Positions 8,478 through 18,185 of a stretch of 42,134 nucleotides of DNA are shown here, one piece after another (positions within the stretch are counted from its first letter, which is position 1; the number at the start of each line of letters is the position of its first letter). The notes below the pieces were generated by a model. The model was not told the DNA's origin and searched no databases. It saw nothing but the letters and a program-made list of their open reading frames with translations. Location: positions 1 through 42,134 of the forward strand of contig VXRD01000170.1 in NCBI GenBank assembly GCA_009838845.1, read 5' to 3'. Both the position numbers and the translations under genes were made by a program. Source of the stretch: Gemmatimonadota bacterium. Lineage in GTDB: Bacteria; Latescibacterota; UBA2968.

Positions 8478-10250
8478 ATGAAACACCTATTGTACATCCT
8501 ATCCTGTCTCTTCATCGGCTGTTCTGCCATTCCCGAAACACCACAATCCGTGGATATTGTCGTTGACGATTTTGGCCTTTATGACCAGAACGGTGAATTC
8601 CACACCCTCCACGAGCACTCAGACGCATCTGCCATCGTCTTATTCGTCCAGGGCAATGGTTGCCCTATTGTGCGCAATGCTGTGCACGACCTCAACGCAA
8701 TACGCGATGAATACGCGCCCAAAGGCGTACAATTTTTAATGCTCAATGCCAATTTGCAAGACGACCGCGAAAGCGTACGCGAAGAAGCCAATGCCTTCTC
8801 CATCGACTATCCCATCCTCATTGACGAAACGCAACTCGTCGCCGAATCGCTCGACCTGCACCGCACGGCTGAGGCACTTGTCATCGATCCCAAAACGTGG
8901 CACATCCTCTACCGAGGTCCCATCGACGATCGCCTGAATTACGAAGCGCAAAAACCCAGTGCATCCAACCATTATCTCGCCGATGCACTCCTCGCCCATC
9001 TCAAAAATGAAGAAATCGCCGTCAAAGCCGTCGCATCACCCGGCTGCCTGATTGCTCTGCCGGGCAAAGACCGCGCACAACACAAACAGATCTCTTATGC
9101 CAGAGAAATCGCGCCCATTCTGCAAAACAAATGCGTCACCTGTCACCAACCCGGCGGCATAGCCCCCTTTGACATGACCGATCACAAAGAAGTCGCGGGC
9201 TGGTCCCCAATGATGCGCGAAGTCGTGCGCACACGCCGCATGCCCCCCTGGCATGCAGACCCACACATAGGCACATTCAGCAACGACCTGTCGCTCACAC
9301 AACAAGAAGAACAAACCCTCGTTCACTGGATCGAAGCCGGATCGCCCCGCGGCGATGGCCCAGACCCCCTATCCGAAAACCCGACACAAGCCACAACCTG
9401 GGCTTATGGAAAGCCCGACCTGGTCATCGCATTGGAACGGCAAGAAATCCCCGCAACCGGCATTATCGACTATCGCTATCTCAAAATTACAGTGCCCATA
9501 GACCGTGATGTGCGAGTGCGCGGCACCGAATTTCTGCCGGGAAATCGCGCCGCCATGCACCACGCCCTCGCGCGCGTGATCTATCCCAAAGGACACAAAA
9601 TGAAAACCGTCAAAAAGAACCGGTGGTTAGACGGCATCTTTGCCTCTTATGTACCGGGCATGGACGGTGTCATGCTGCCCAAAGGCACGGCGCAACTACT
9701 CCCCAAAGGGAGCAGAATCCAGTTTCAAATCCACTACACGACCACAGGACGCCCCGAAGTGGATGAAAGCAAACTCGGGTTGTATTTCACCGACGCACAA
9801 AACCTGCGCGAACACCGCGTGGTCGGTCCCGCCAATCCGAAAATTAAAATCCCACCGCATGCGAGTGCCCATCGCGATTCATCCGTAAAAATCTTTGAAC
9901 AGGATGCCACCCTCTACACCCTCTTCCCCCACATGCACTTCCGGGGCGCGGGCTTCCGCTATGTGGCACATTTTCCCGATGGAACCCGCGAAACCCTGCT
10001 CTCCGTGCCAAATTACACGTTCAACTGGCAGCGGTTCTACGCCCTCTCAACCCCCAAACACCTACCCGCTGGAACGCGCATAGTCAGCCATGCCGTCTTT
10101 GACAACTCGGCAAAAAACAAACTCAATCCCGATCCATCCGCAACGGTTCGCTGGGGTGAGCAAAGTTTTGACGAAATGCTAATTGGATACATGGGCATTG
10201 TCGATGGTAAAATTGAACAAACCGCTCAACTTTCGGCACTGGAAGAGTAA
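8478..10250 (+). CDS. Redoxin / c-type heme / copper monooxygenase-like fusion protein
   Basis: This is a 590-residue exported protein. The N-terminus (MKHLLYILSCLFIGC) looks like a lipoprotein signal with Cys15 as lipid site. A thioredoxin-like/peroxiredoxin-like domain follows (about 28-170) with a single active-type Cys62 in GNGCP. A heme c site Cys219-Val-Thr-Cys222-His223 comes next. The C-terminal half resembles type II ascorbate-dependent copper monooxygenases (PHM/DBM), and all expected ligands are visible: His361-His362, His419 in QIHY, His485-Met-His487 in FPHMHFRG, and Met567 in FDEM. The DNSxxNxxNP signature near 542 is also present. Related three-part proteins are known in Planctomycetes and other FCB/PVC bacteria, with unknown substrates. 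It starts 11 bases after parB with GGAGA upstream, so it may be read through from parAB. Confidence 0.85.
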   Translation: MKHLLYILSCLFIGCSAIPETPQSVDIVVDDFGLYDQNGEFHTLHEHSDASAIVLFVQGNGCPIVRNAVHDLNAIRDEYAPKGVQFLMLNANLQDDRESVREEANAFSIDYPILIDETQLVAESLDLHRTAEALVIDPKTWHILYRGPIDDRLNYEAQKPSASNHYLADALLAHLKNEEIAVKAVASPGCLIALPGKDRAQHKQISYAREIAPILQNKCVTCHQPGGIAPFDMTDHKEVAGWSPMMREVVRTRRMPPWHADPHIGTFSNDLSLTQQEEQTLVHWIEAGSPRGDGPDPLSENPTQATTWAYGKPDLVIALERQEIPATGIIDYRYLKITVPIDRDVRVRGTEFLPGNRAAMHHALARVIYPKGHKMKTVKKNRWLDGIFASYVPGMDGVMLPKGTAQLLPKGSRIQFQIHYTTTGRPEVDESKLGLYFTDAQNLREHRVVGPANPKIKIPPHASAHRDSSVKIFEQDATLYTLFPHMHFRGAGFRYVAHFPDGTRETLLSVPNYTFNWQRFYALSTPKHLPAGTRIVSHAVFDNSAKNKLNPDPSATVRWGEQSFDEMLIGYMGIVDGKIEQTAQLSALEE

Positions 10251-10264
10251 TCACCCTGTACGGG

Positions 10265-12331
10265 CTATGGCTCAATCGCATAACACTCAACCGCCGTATT
10301 CGCGGGCGTGCGAACTGACCACGATGCCATGGCGACCTCCGGCACATTCCGAAATGTATTGTGTACCAGCATAATCGAAGGCATACTCCCGATTGTTCCA
10401 ATCACCCAGAGATTTTTCCGATTCAGCTCTATAATCTCTCCAAATAGCCGAATTTGTTCGGCCTCGTCCGGCGTCTCCTCAATCTGCCAGAACAGTTCAA
10501 TGCAGCGCCGCATATCTCCCGTGGGCGTCTCCCCCCGTTTTCCATTGGTCAAAAGCCAATGCGTGAACCCAATCGCATGGCTCGATCCCACATTATAAGG
10601 GACAAACAGGCGCGGCTCCAAAAGTGGGTTCTGAACCTCACCCCCCGCAGTTGCCGCATCGTGTATCAATGCCTTTCTTCGCTCGTAATAAAGCTGTCGG
10701 GCTTCCTCTTTGATCTCCGTCTTCACCCCAACCGCCGTCCAATAATTCGCCACCAATTCCAGCACCCGATTGTTGATCGACATCGTTTCAATTGCCACTC
10801 TGATCGGCTTGCCATCCGGACGCAATCGCATACCGGACCGATCTCTCTCCACCAGCCCCATATCGTCCAAAAGCGAGTTGGCCTTATCCGGCTCATATTC
10901 GATATATGCTTTTTCAAAAGCCTCTGAATAATGCACTGATGTCCGCAAAGGCGCCGGTTGTCTGGGCTGACCGATACCAAACCCACCGACCTCGTTAATC
11001 GCCTCCCGATCAATCGCATATGACAGCGCAATGCGGAACCGACGGTCCCATATAATTTCACGCATCACCGGATCCTTATGGTTCAAATTCAGTGCAACGC
11101 ACTCTCCCCCGGTCCCTCCAGTAATCCAGTGCAACACCCGGTACCCCCCACGCGACTGATTCTCCATAAATAATGAATAATTTTCGATCAAAATGTGCCG
11201 CCCCTGCATCCCAATCTCCCCGTTGATCGCTTTGAGATTGATCGTCTCGCGGTCGTAAATCTCAAAAGTCATACGATCAATATAAGGAAGCTGGTTCCCC
11301 TCTGGATCCACCTTCCAATAATAGGGATTGCGCTCGAATACAGAAGGACGAGCCGGTGGCGGCGCCACGACAACCCACGGCCACAGCCTGGGAATATCCG
11401 GGTTCCGCCAGTCCCGCTTGTCTTGAAAAAGCTGGTGCCAGAAATCAAAACCGTGTTCCCCCGCCATCGATTCCAATTTCTCCAGCGGCACATACCGCGG
11501 ATGAAACTGCGCCATATAATGCGCCGGATACCGCAACATTTCGTATCCGCGCCCCCACGCCAGCAATTTCAAAAAAAGACCATTGGGTCGCTTGAAGCGA
11601 AAACGCACCGTGTACGCATCGACTTTCTCTATCGCCATCACCTCGCCTCCCCGCTGAAAATCCCGCGCCACCACCGGTGTCAACTCCTCGTTACGCAACA
11701 CATTTTCATGCCAGAAGAAAATATCCTCTACCGTAAAGGGATGTCCATCTGACCAGCGCACCCCCTTTCGCAACCAAAACGTGTGCGTCCGTCCCCCATC
11801 GGATATCTCCCAGTGCGTTGCCAGATTGGGAAGAATTTTCTGCCCCATCGGATCCCATCTCACCAATCCTTCATAAGCAAATCGCGCCTCCACGATGCCT
11901 ATATCTCTCGGTCCCGTTGCAAACCGCGTCCAGGTGCCTCCATAAGGCCCATTCTGATGGGGCGGCACGATCACCAGCGGATTTTCCGGCAGCCGTTCCT
12001 CAACTGGTGGCAACTCACCCACCGCCACCCTCTTTTGAAGCATTGGGGCTTCCCGAAACTGCCGTCCCCTTCTCTCCGGCCATTCCATCACCCGATGCAC
12101 GGCTTTTGCTGTCTTAGGATGTCGGTCTGGCACCACAACCTGTATAGCTCCCTCTGTAGGACTTTGCACCAGCCTGCCCATAATCGCCTCAAACTCAGAC
12201 GCCTGTTGCATTGACTCCGCATCCCTGGGCATCAGGTACCAGGTCACATACCCCAGTAACTCCACCAGGGCGACCAGTCCCAAAAAGACCACACCCACAC
12301 CCATTCCTATATGTAGAATATTCCGGATCAT
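10265..12331 (-). CDS. ABC-type peptide/nickel family solute-binding protein, membrane-anchored
   Basis: This is a 688-residue family 5 extracellular solute-binding protein. The core starts near residue 120 (PYGGTWTRFA, FAYEGLVRWDP, LATHWEISDGGRTHTFWLRKGVRWSDGHPFTVEDI), the classic SBP_bac_5 entry, and continues through RFRIALSYAIDREAINE. The N-terminus is unusual: instead of a cleavable signal or lipobox it has one long hydrophobic helix (about 6-28) followed by a 90-residue linker. The start chosen is the ATG at 12331, preceded by GGTGGAGA; earlier in-frame ATGs exist up to 12397. No permease or ATPase genes lie beside it. The gene is convergent with the copper-monooxygenase gene (14-base gap) and lies 101 bases downstream of the sialidase-like gene on the same strand. 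Substrate unknown. Confidence 0.85.
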   Translation of the reverse strand: MIRNILHIGMGVGVVFLGLVALVELLGYVTWYLMPRDAESMQQASEFEAIMGRLVQSPTEGAIQVVVPDRHPKTAKAVHRVMEWPERRGRQFREAPMLQKRVAVGELPPVEERLPENPLVIVPPHQNGPYGGTWTRFATGPRDIGIVEARFAYEGLVRWDPMGQKILPNLATHWEISDGGRTHTFWLRKGVRWSDGHPFTVEDIFFWHENVLRNEELTPVVARDFQRGGEVMAIEKVDAYTVRFRFKRPNGLFLKLLAWGRGYEMLRYPAHYMAQFHPRYVPLEKLESMAGEHGFDFWHQLFQDKRDWRNPDIPRLWPWVVVAPPPARPSVFERNPYYWKVDPEGNQLPYIDRMTFEIYDRETINLKAINGEIGMQGRHILIENYSLFMENQSRGGYRVLHWITGGTGGECVALNLNHKDPVMREIIWDRRFRIALSYAIDREAINEVGGFGIGQPRQPAPLRTSVHYSEAFEKAYIEYEPDKANSLLDDMGLVERDRSGMRLRPDGKPIRVAIETMSINNRVLELVANYWTAVGVKTEIKEEARQLYYERRKALIHDAATAGGEVQNPLLEPRLFVPYNVGSSHAIGFTHWLLTNGKRGETPTGDMRRCIELFWQIEETPDEAEQIRLFGEIIELNRKNLWVIGTIGSMPSIMLVHNTFRNVPEVAMASWSVRTPANTAVECYAIEP

Positions 12332-12432
12332 TATTCTCCACCACATGTATAGAAAATCCCCGCCAGATAGCGCAACTGATGGGGACCTGCATTGCAAAAC
12401 ATAGACAATGGCAAATCGAGTGCTAATATTCC

Positions 12433-13623
12433 TTACTTCTGTGTGGGCACATAGCGCGACCAGTCCTCCGTCCGGTTGCGCTCATGCTGCTTCCGGGTCC
12501 ACTCGGCGGACAGCTCCACATAGGGCTGGGTGGATGATGGGTGCAGCCACGGCACAGCGCCTTCCGGAAACAAAAACCAATCATGGCGAGAGACAATGTA
12601 GCCCCGAATAAAAGCTCGGGGGGCGTCATCGGTAATGTAATTGACCACGTACAGATCGCCGCTGGGGAGTTGCACCCACCCGGAATAGCCGCTATCGGGA
12701 TGAAGGCTGCGGTCATTGTCCAGAAAGGCGAACCTGGCCTGGCGATAGTCGGTCGCGTAATCATTCGGGTTCGGATCGTCTCGGCGAACCGCCTCGGCGG
12801 TAGTCTCTACATACAGGGCCAGGCTGGTGGATACAGCAGAGCAGAAGCGGTAGGTGACTACGATCTCGCCAGACCGAACCCGGCCGACCGATGGACGGCC
12901 CAGGCAGGAGTGCATCTGGCTGCGAAAGGCTTCAGACCATGTGCGACCACCGTCGTCCGAAGTACTCTTCCAACCCGTGAACCGCTCCCCATCTTCACGC
13001 ATATAGCAGACCACCGTGCCATCGTCCAGTTCGGCAAAATCGCCTTCGTTTAGCCGCAGGTAAGGCGGAGCTGGAACTACTGAGGGTCCCTCCCAGGTTC
13101 GACCACCGTCGCCGGAACGATAGATTGTCTGCTCTTCCTTCAAGCCGGAGAGCCTCCCGTCCGTAGAACGCTGGCGGGTCACACCGACGAGCAGATTGCC
13201 GTTGGAGAGCTCCTTGATGGAAGGCACGATCCCATCGGTGATGCCCGTCTCTACAGGCCCTTCCCATGTCCGGCCCGAATCACTGCTCCAGAACAGCAGG
13301 TTCTCAACCGGATTCACCAACCGATCCCGACCGGGCGCGTAGAAATCTACGATCAGCAACAGGGTTCCATCCCGGCAGACTGTAATGCGGGAACAGTTCA
13401 GTCGCCCTTCCCCCTTCTCGCCATCCTTCTCAATGACTACTTGCCTGGGCTGCCAGGTGTAGCCACCGTCCTCGCTGTGGCGCACTACGATCCGCGAGAA
13501 GGGCCAGGGGCCATGAGCCATGCTCTCGCGGTAAGTGCAGACGAGGATGCCATCCAGCGTCCGGGCAATGTCGGCAAAAGCCTCATAGACTTCGTCATCT
13601 CGTGAAACAGTGAGCTTCTGCAT
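12433..13623 (-). CDS. Sialidase-fold (BNR/Asp-box) protein
   Basis: This is a 396-residue beta-propeller protein of the sialidase superfamily. Four Asp-box motifs (Ser-x-Asp-x-Gly-x-Thr-Trp) are visible: SEDGGYTW, SSDSGRTW, SGDGGRTW and SDDGGRTW. The length and repeat order fit one six-bladed propeller domain. No signal peptide is visible, so if it is an exo-sialidase or other glycosidase it would act inside the cell on imported sugar, or be exported by another route. Specificity cannot be read from Asp-boxes, which are structural. The start is ATG at 13623; an in-frame GTG at 13629 is an alternative, and no strong ribosome site is seen. It is divergent from the GWxTD gene and 101 bases upstream of the solute-binding protein gene on the same strand, with which it may be co-transcribed. 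Confidence 0.8.
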   Translation of the reverse strand: MQKLTVSRDDEVYEAFADIARTLDGILVCTYRESMAHGPWPFSRIVVRHSEDGGYTWQPRQVVIEKDGEKGEGRLNCSRITVCRDGTLLLIVDFYAPGRDRLVNPVENLLFWSSDSGRTWEGPVETGITDGIVPSIKELSNGNLLVGVTRQRSTDGRLSGLKEEQTIYRSGDGGRTWEGPSVVPAPPYLRLNEGDFAELDDGTVVCYMREDGERFTGWKSTSDDGGRTWSEAFRSQMHSCLGRPSVGRVRSGEIVVTYRFCSAVSTSLALYVETTAEAVRRDDPNPNDYATDYRQARFAFLDNDRSLHPDSGYSGWVQLPSGDLYVVNYITDDAPRAFIRGYIVSRHDWFLFPEGAVPWLHPSSTQPYVELSAEWTRKQHERNRTEDWSRYVPTQK

Positions 13624-13948
13624 ATTCACTAATGTCCAGTTAAACGATTACTTATATGGTGGGCCTCGTCTCCAACTGAATAGATTTCGCGTCAAGAGTG
13701 TACCTGGGAAACCCGGCCTGACAGTCTTTGGTTTAAGTTAGCTTTTTTTAAAAAATTTCAAAAGGAGTTTTTTTATCCAGGACTTCACGTGGACACAGCA
13801 ATATAACGAGACCGGATTGTACCTGCCGCTTGACTTCCCCTGTTAGCAAACCTTATATTATTCTGAAGCCCTGGAAATATGATGGCAGTTGGAAAAGGAT
13901 CCATCTTCACAGTCAAGATCCCACCAGTGTAGAGAGTGGAGGTGTACA
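13624..13948. other. Divergent intergenic region between sialidase-like and GWxTD genes
   Basis: This 325-base stretch has no convincing gene. It contains AT-rich tracts (T/A runs around 13744-13775) and one good plus-strand promoter (13830-13859). No clear minus-strand promoter for the sialidase-like gene was found: TTGACG occurs at about 13692 on that strand, but no well-spaced -10 element follows. Confidence 0.5.
13830..13859 (+). promoter_or_regulatory. Sigma70-type promoter of the GWxTD gene
   Basis: TTGACT (13830-13835) is followed by TATATT (13854-13859) with an 18-base spacer; reading the -10 as TTATAT gives 17. The predicted start near 13866 gives a leader of about 80 bases to the ATG at 13949. 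Confidence 0.6.
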
Positions 13949-16477
13949 ATGGGAGTTTCTGTCGGATTTCGGCGTTTTACTTTCTCTTTTTGGGTCCCCT
14001 GGACGTCAATCTGGATCCTCACACTTGCCATCTCTGCCCAGGATCTACCGTCCGAGGCGGCACCACAAGTCCTCTCCAAAGCCAAGCGGGACTCTATGAT
14101 CGCCCTGGGAGAGCAACAGATGCGAGCGAGCGAGTTGGGCAAGGCCGTTGATACATTTGCCCGCCTGGCCGAGGCATACCCGAAAGACGCCGCCCTTCAG
14201 ATCCGGCTCGGCTACGCTGCCCTCAAGAAGGAAGACTTCGAGGTAGCCAAAGATGCCTTCGCAGCGGCCAGGGAACTCGATCCCAACCTCCCCAATGCCC
14301 GCGTGGGTTTGGGGCTGACCCACGTCAAGATGCCTGGCAAAGGACTGGCGGCCTTCTACAATTTCCGACGTGCTGTGGGTGAGGGTAAGCGGGCGGCCAA
14401 GATCGATTCAGCTTACGCCCCGGCCTACTTGCTTCTCGGAGAGGCCTACGAACACTTTCGGGGGGATCACCAAAAGGCGATTGGATACTATTTAAAATAC
14501 GTTAAACTGGAGTCCAATGACCCGGATGGCCTCTACGCATTCGGGCTTTCCTGCGTGCGGGCCAGGCAATATGACAAGATTAACACCTACCTCATCCCTT
14601 ACCTTGAGGCCAATCCCCAGGAGTTCCGGCTCCTGCCCCTGGTGGCCCAGGGCTATTTCTTCCATGAGCGCTTCGAATCAGCCCTGGAGTACTTCGAACG
14701 CTATCTACAGAACCTGAACGAAGGGGAACGCCAGATCTATACGGATATCTCACTCGTGGCCTCCAGGAAAGAACTCGACGATTATCGGGCTATCGCTGAA
14801 GCAGCGAAGCGCCAGGCCTATCTGGAGCAGTTCTGGATGCGTCGGGATTCCGATATCCTGACCCCTATCAACGAGCGTATCATCGAGCACTACCGCCGGG
14901 TGTGGTATGCCCGCACCTTCTTCGCTGCGGGACCCCATCCCTGGGACCGGCGGGGAGAGGTCTATATCCGCTATGGGGAGCCCGACTTCAGGTCGCGGTC
15001 CGACCTGAGGCAACTCAGTGTGAATGCCGAAGTTGAGGCCGTGCGCACCCGGATGGCGGTGGATATGTATGGACCCGAGGCCAACTATTTGACTTTTACC
15101 GGACCGGTCTTCCCGGTCCGGACGCGCCGTGACGCTCTGTCCGATGACATCACCGTTGACCCTCGTCAGATGGCTGAAGGGACAGCCGTTGGAGATCCCA
15201 TCCTGGATGATGAGAATGTTGAAGCGCTTTCGGGATCGACGGATTCGGACCTGGATCGCCTTATGTTGCAGAATATTCCCACTCCACAAGAAGATGAACT
15301 CGGGAGCCTTTCCGATGATATCCTGGATATAAAGACTCGGCTCAATTTCCAGGGCTATACGCCCCTCACGATCGACAACGAGGTCAATACAGTTCCCTGG
15401 GAGACCTGGACTTATACACAGATCCAGAACGGCATCGAGTTTACCTTTACCGACGAACTGGGCAACCGCACCTACGACTTTGCCCCGATTCCCCCGATAC
15501 CTGCCGGGCAAAGACAGTTGAAATACACGGCGCGAATGCTCGAATATGCGCCCAAACTCGTCTTTGAAAGGACTGTTGTCGCAACCCCGGACTATTACCG
15601 TCCCAGCCTCCGAGGCTCTGCTCTCCACTTCTACTACGACCTGGCCGACTTCCGAGGCCCCGATGGGCAGACCACGCTCGAAGTCTATTACGGCATTTCA
15701 CCCAAACAATTAGAATTCGTCGAAAAGGACACGGGTTCGATGATCCATGTGCAGGCCGCACTGGCTCTGGCGGACGAAGGCCACACCAACATCTATCGAA
15801 CGACAGATACGTTTTCCTATCGAAATACCGGAGAAGCCGACTGGGCGAAAGGGACGTTTGTCCCCGATGTGCTTCAGGTCCAGGTGCCACCGGGAAAATA
15901 CGAACTTCAGGTTCACCTCAAGGACCTGATCGCAGGACACGTCGGGGTCTATAAACAGTCGCTGGAGATTGAGGACTACCGGTCGATGACGCTCCAGATG
16001 AGCGACATTGAGCTCGCTTCCGCCATCGGCGATAAAGGATCGAACAACAGATTTCGGAAGGGCAATATCTGGGTGGTGCCGATGCCCTCCCGTGCCTACA
16101 AATCGGATCAGAAGGTCTATGCCTATTTCGAGATCTACAACCTGAATAAAGACGCTTTTGGTCAGACCCGCTACAAGGTGCAATATCTGGTTCGGTTCAG
16201 CCCCGAAGGTTCGGTGGGGATTGTCGGAATGGTTGCCTCTGGGTTCCGATCCCTCCTCAGGAGCAAGAAACCTCAGGTCTCAGTGACCTACGAGCAGGTC
16301 GGATCGGAATCGAGTGAAAATGAGTATGTAGAGCTGGATTTGAGCAAGACCAAACCCGGTATCAACGTCCTGGAAGTGACAATCACGGACCTGGTGAGTG
16401 GTGAGACGGCCACACGCGAGATCGGCTTCCACTATGGAAGACGGTCGAAAAACAAGCGTGTCTCGAACGAACATTAG
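13949..16477 (+). CDS. TPR and GWxTD domain protein, exported
   Basis: This is an 842-residue protein of unknown biochemical role. The start is ATG at 13949, preceded by GGAGG six bases upstream; an earlier in-frame ATG at 13889 lacks this. A hydrophobic signal segment is at about 12-30. TPR-like helical repeats follow at about 45-280 (for example the stretch with AYPKDAALQIRLGYAALKK, and ALEYFERYLQNL). Then comes a GWxTD-type domain (QFWMRRDSDILTP, EHYRRVWYARTFF, GEVYIRYGEPDFRS), a family common in FCB-group genomes; the name-giving GWxTD residues themselves are replaced by PWDRRGE. The rest (about 400-842) is beta-rich, probably an Ig-like or OM-associated region. It is followed by a hydrolase gene with a 31-base gap. 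Confidence 0.75.
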   Translation: MGVSVGFRRFTFSFWVPWTSIWILTLAISAQDLPSEAAPQVLSKAKRDSMIALGEQQMRASELGKAVDTFARLAEAYPKDAALQIRLGYAALKKEDFEVAKDAFAAARELDPNLPNARVGLGLTHVKMPGKGLAAFYNFRRAVGEGKRAAKIDSAYAPAYLLLGEAYEHFRGDHQKAIGYYLKYVKLESNDPDGLYAFGLSCVRARQYDKINTYLIPYLEANPQEFRLLPLVAQGYFFHERFESALEYFERYLQNLNEGERQIYTDISLVASRKELDDYRAIAEAAKRQAYLEQFWMRRDSDILTPINERIIEHYRRVWYARTFFAAGPHPWDRRGEVYIRYGEPDFRSRSDLRQLSVNAEVEAVRTRMAVDMYGPEANYLTFTGPVFPVRTRRDALSDDITVDPRQMAEGTAVGDPILDDENVEALSGSTDSDLDRLMLQNIPTPQEDELGSLSDDILDIKTRLNFQGYTPLTIDNEVNTVPWETWTYTQIQNGIEFTFTDELGNRTYDFAPIPPIPAGQRQLKYTARMLEYAPKLVFERTVVATPDYYRPSLRGSALHFYYDLADFRGPDGQTTLEVYYGISPKQLEFVEKDTGSMIHVQAALALADEGHTNIYRTTDTFSYRNTGEADWAKGTFVPDVLQVQVPPGKYELQVHLKDLIAGHVGVYKQSLEIEDYRSMTLQMSDIELASAIGDKGSNNRFRKGNIWVVPMPSRAYKSDQKVYAYFEIYNLNKDAFGQTRYKVQYLVRFSPEGSVGIVGMVASGFRSLLRSKKPQVSVTYEQVGSESSENEYVELDLSKTKPGINVLEVTITDLVSGETATREIGFHYGRRSKNKRVSNEH

Positions 16478-16508
16478 TAATAAAGGATACATGTCAGAAG
16501 GAGCCCCC

Positions 16509-18185
16509 ATGGAACCCAATTACGACGTAGATATGCAACTGGACGTAAAAGTCCCGATGCGGGACAGAGTTAATCTATCCGCTGATATCTACCTCCCCAG
16601 AGCCGCGGGAAAATTCCCCACTGTCTTGATGCGTACCCCCTACAGCAACAACACCGATATCATGATCGAAAAAGCCCGGCAACTGGCCAACTGCGGCTAC
16701 GCCTGTGTGATGCAGGACTGTCGCGGTCGCTGGGACTCGGAGGGCAACGACTACCCTTTCCGGGAAGACAAAGATGGCTACGACACCCAGGAATGGATCG
16801 GTCGCCAGGAATGGAGCAACGGCAAAATTGGTATGTCCGGTGCTTCATACCTGGGCCTGGTCCAGTGGCAAAGCGCACCGCACAGAAGCCAGTATCTCAC
16901 CTGCCTTGCCCCTCGCGTCATCTGCTGTGACTACTTCAGCGGGCTGGTCTATCCCGGTGGTGCCCTTCAGCTCAACGTCCTCATGACCTGGGGCATGCGC
17001 ACCACCGCTCGCACTGCCCAGAGCATCGAATACCACAACTGGACTGAAGCCTTTCGTTATCTCCCCCTCATAGAAATGGACGAACAGGCCGGGCGCAACC
17101 TCGGCTTCTGGAAAGACTGGATTCAACACGCCGCCTACGACGATTACTGGGACGAAATCAATGACGAAAAACGGTGGGGTGACATCGCTGTCCCCGCATT
17201 CAACATGGGTGGCTGGTATGACCTTTACGCCGCAAACACCTTCACCAACTTCAACGGTCTGCGGCATCACGGCCGCACCCCCGAAGCCCGGCAAAGTAAG
17301 CTCATCGTCGGGCCGTGGCCCCACGTCTTGAGCGCCTCTCCCCGAACAGGCGACATCGACTTCGGCGACCACTCAATGGTGGACTTAGAGGCTCTGGAAC
17401 TGCGCTGGTTCGACTACTGGCTCAAAGGCATCGACAACGGCATCGTAGATGAACCGCCTCTGCGTATCTTCATCATGGGCACCAACGAATGGCGCAATGA
17501 AAACGAATGGCCCCTGGCGCGCACCCGGTGGCAGAAATGGTATCTCCATTCCCGCGGCACTGCCAACACCCTGCTCGGCGACGGGAGCCTGTCTCCCACC
17601 CTCCCAGAAGGAGAGACTTCGGACCACTTCATCTACGACCCTCGGTACCCCGTCCAGACCCTGGGTGGCAACAACTGCTGCTCGCCCCACATCGTGCCCT
17701 GGGGGCCCTATGATCAGCGCCCGGTCGAGATGCGCAGCGATGTGCTCTGTTACACCTCGGCTCCCCTGGAAGCCGACCTGGAAGTCACCGGACCAATCAA
17801 AGCCGTGCTCTACGCCGCCACCGACAGCCCGGACACCGACTGGACGGCCAAGCTGGTAGATGTCTCCCCCACGGGTTACGCCAAAAACCTCTGCGACGGC
17901 ATCTTGCGTGCTCGCTACCGCGAAAGCCTTACCAACCCAACCCTGCTCGAACCCAACCAGATCTACGAATACGAAATCGACCTCAGTGTCACCGGCAACG
18001 TGTTTCGGAAAGGCCACTGCATCCGTGTCGAAATTTCGTCGTCCAACTTTCCGCGCTTTGACCGCAACCCAAATACCGGCCACGAATTCGGCACCGATAC
18101 AGAGATGCGCCCGGCTCGTCAGACCGTACATCACTCGAGACAGTATCCGTCTCACATCGTATTTCCCGTCATTCCGGCAACCTGA
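16509..18185 (+). CDS. CocE/NonD-family serine hydrolase (X-Pro dipeptidyl-peptidase fold)
   Basis: This is a 558-residue alpha/beta hydrolase of the CocE/S15 group, which cleaves esters, amides or acylated substrates. Compared with cocaine esterase, the triad is readable: nucleophile Ser113 in GASYLGLVQW, Asp238 in GGWYDLY and His272 in VGPWPH. The C-terminal jelly-roll domain typical of the family begins near 400 (APLEADLEVTGPIKAVLY) and ends with the SNFPRFDRNPNTG motif. No signal peptide is present, so it is predicted cytoplasmic. The start is ATG 16509 with AGAAGGAG five bases upstream; ATG 16491 is an alternative. Codons here are C-rich on the coding strand, unlike the G-rich genes that follow from 18.3 kb. 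Substrate unknown. Confidence 0.88.
   Translation: MEPNYDVDMQLDVKVPMRDRVNLSADIYLPRAAGKFPTVLMRTPYSNNTDIMIEKARQLANCGYACVMQDCRGRWDSEGNDYPFREDKDGYDTQEWIGRQEWSNGKIGMSGASYLGLVQWQSAPHRSQYLTCLAPRVICCDYFSGLVYPGGALQLNVLMTWGMRTTARTAQSIEYHNWTEAFRYLPLIEMDEQAGRNLGFWKDWIQHAAYDDYWDEINDEKRWGDIAVPAFNMGGWYDLYAANTFTNFNGLRHHGRTPEARQSKLIVGPWPHVLSASPRTGDIDFGDHSMVDLEALELRWFDYWLKGIDNGIVDEPPLRIFIMGTNEWRNENEWPLARTRWQKWYLHSRGTANTLLGDGSLSPTLPEGETSDHFIYDPRYPVQTLGGNNCCSPHIVPWGPYDQRPVEMRSDVLCYTSAPLEADLEVTGPIKAVLYAATDSPDTDWTAKLVDVSPTGYAKNLCDGILRARYRESLTNPTLLEPNQIYEYEIDLSVTGNVFRKGHCIRVEISSSNFPRFDRNPNTGHEFGTDTEMRPARQTVHHSRQYPSHIVFPVIPAT

Noticed and set aside
13588..13608. CGTGAAACA half-site of parS at the start of the sialidase-like gene
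   Set aside because: Only one arm is good (11 of 16 overall), so it is probably chance.
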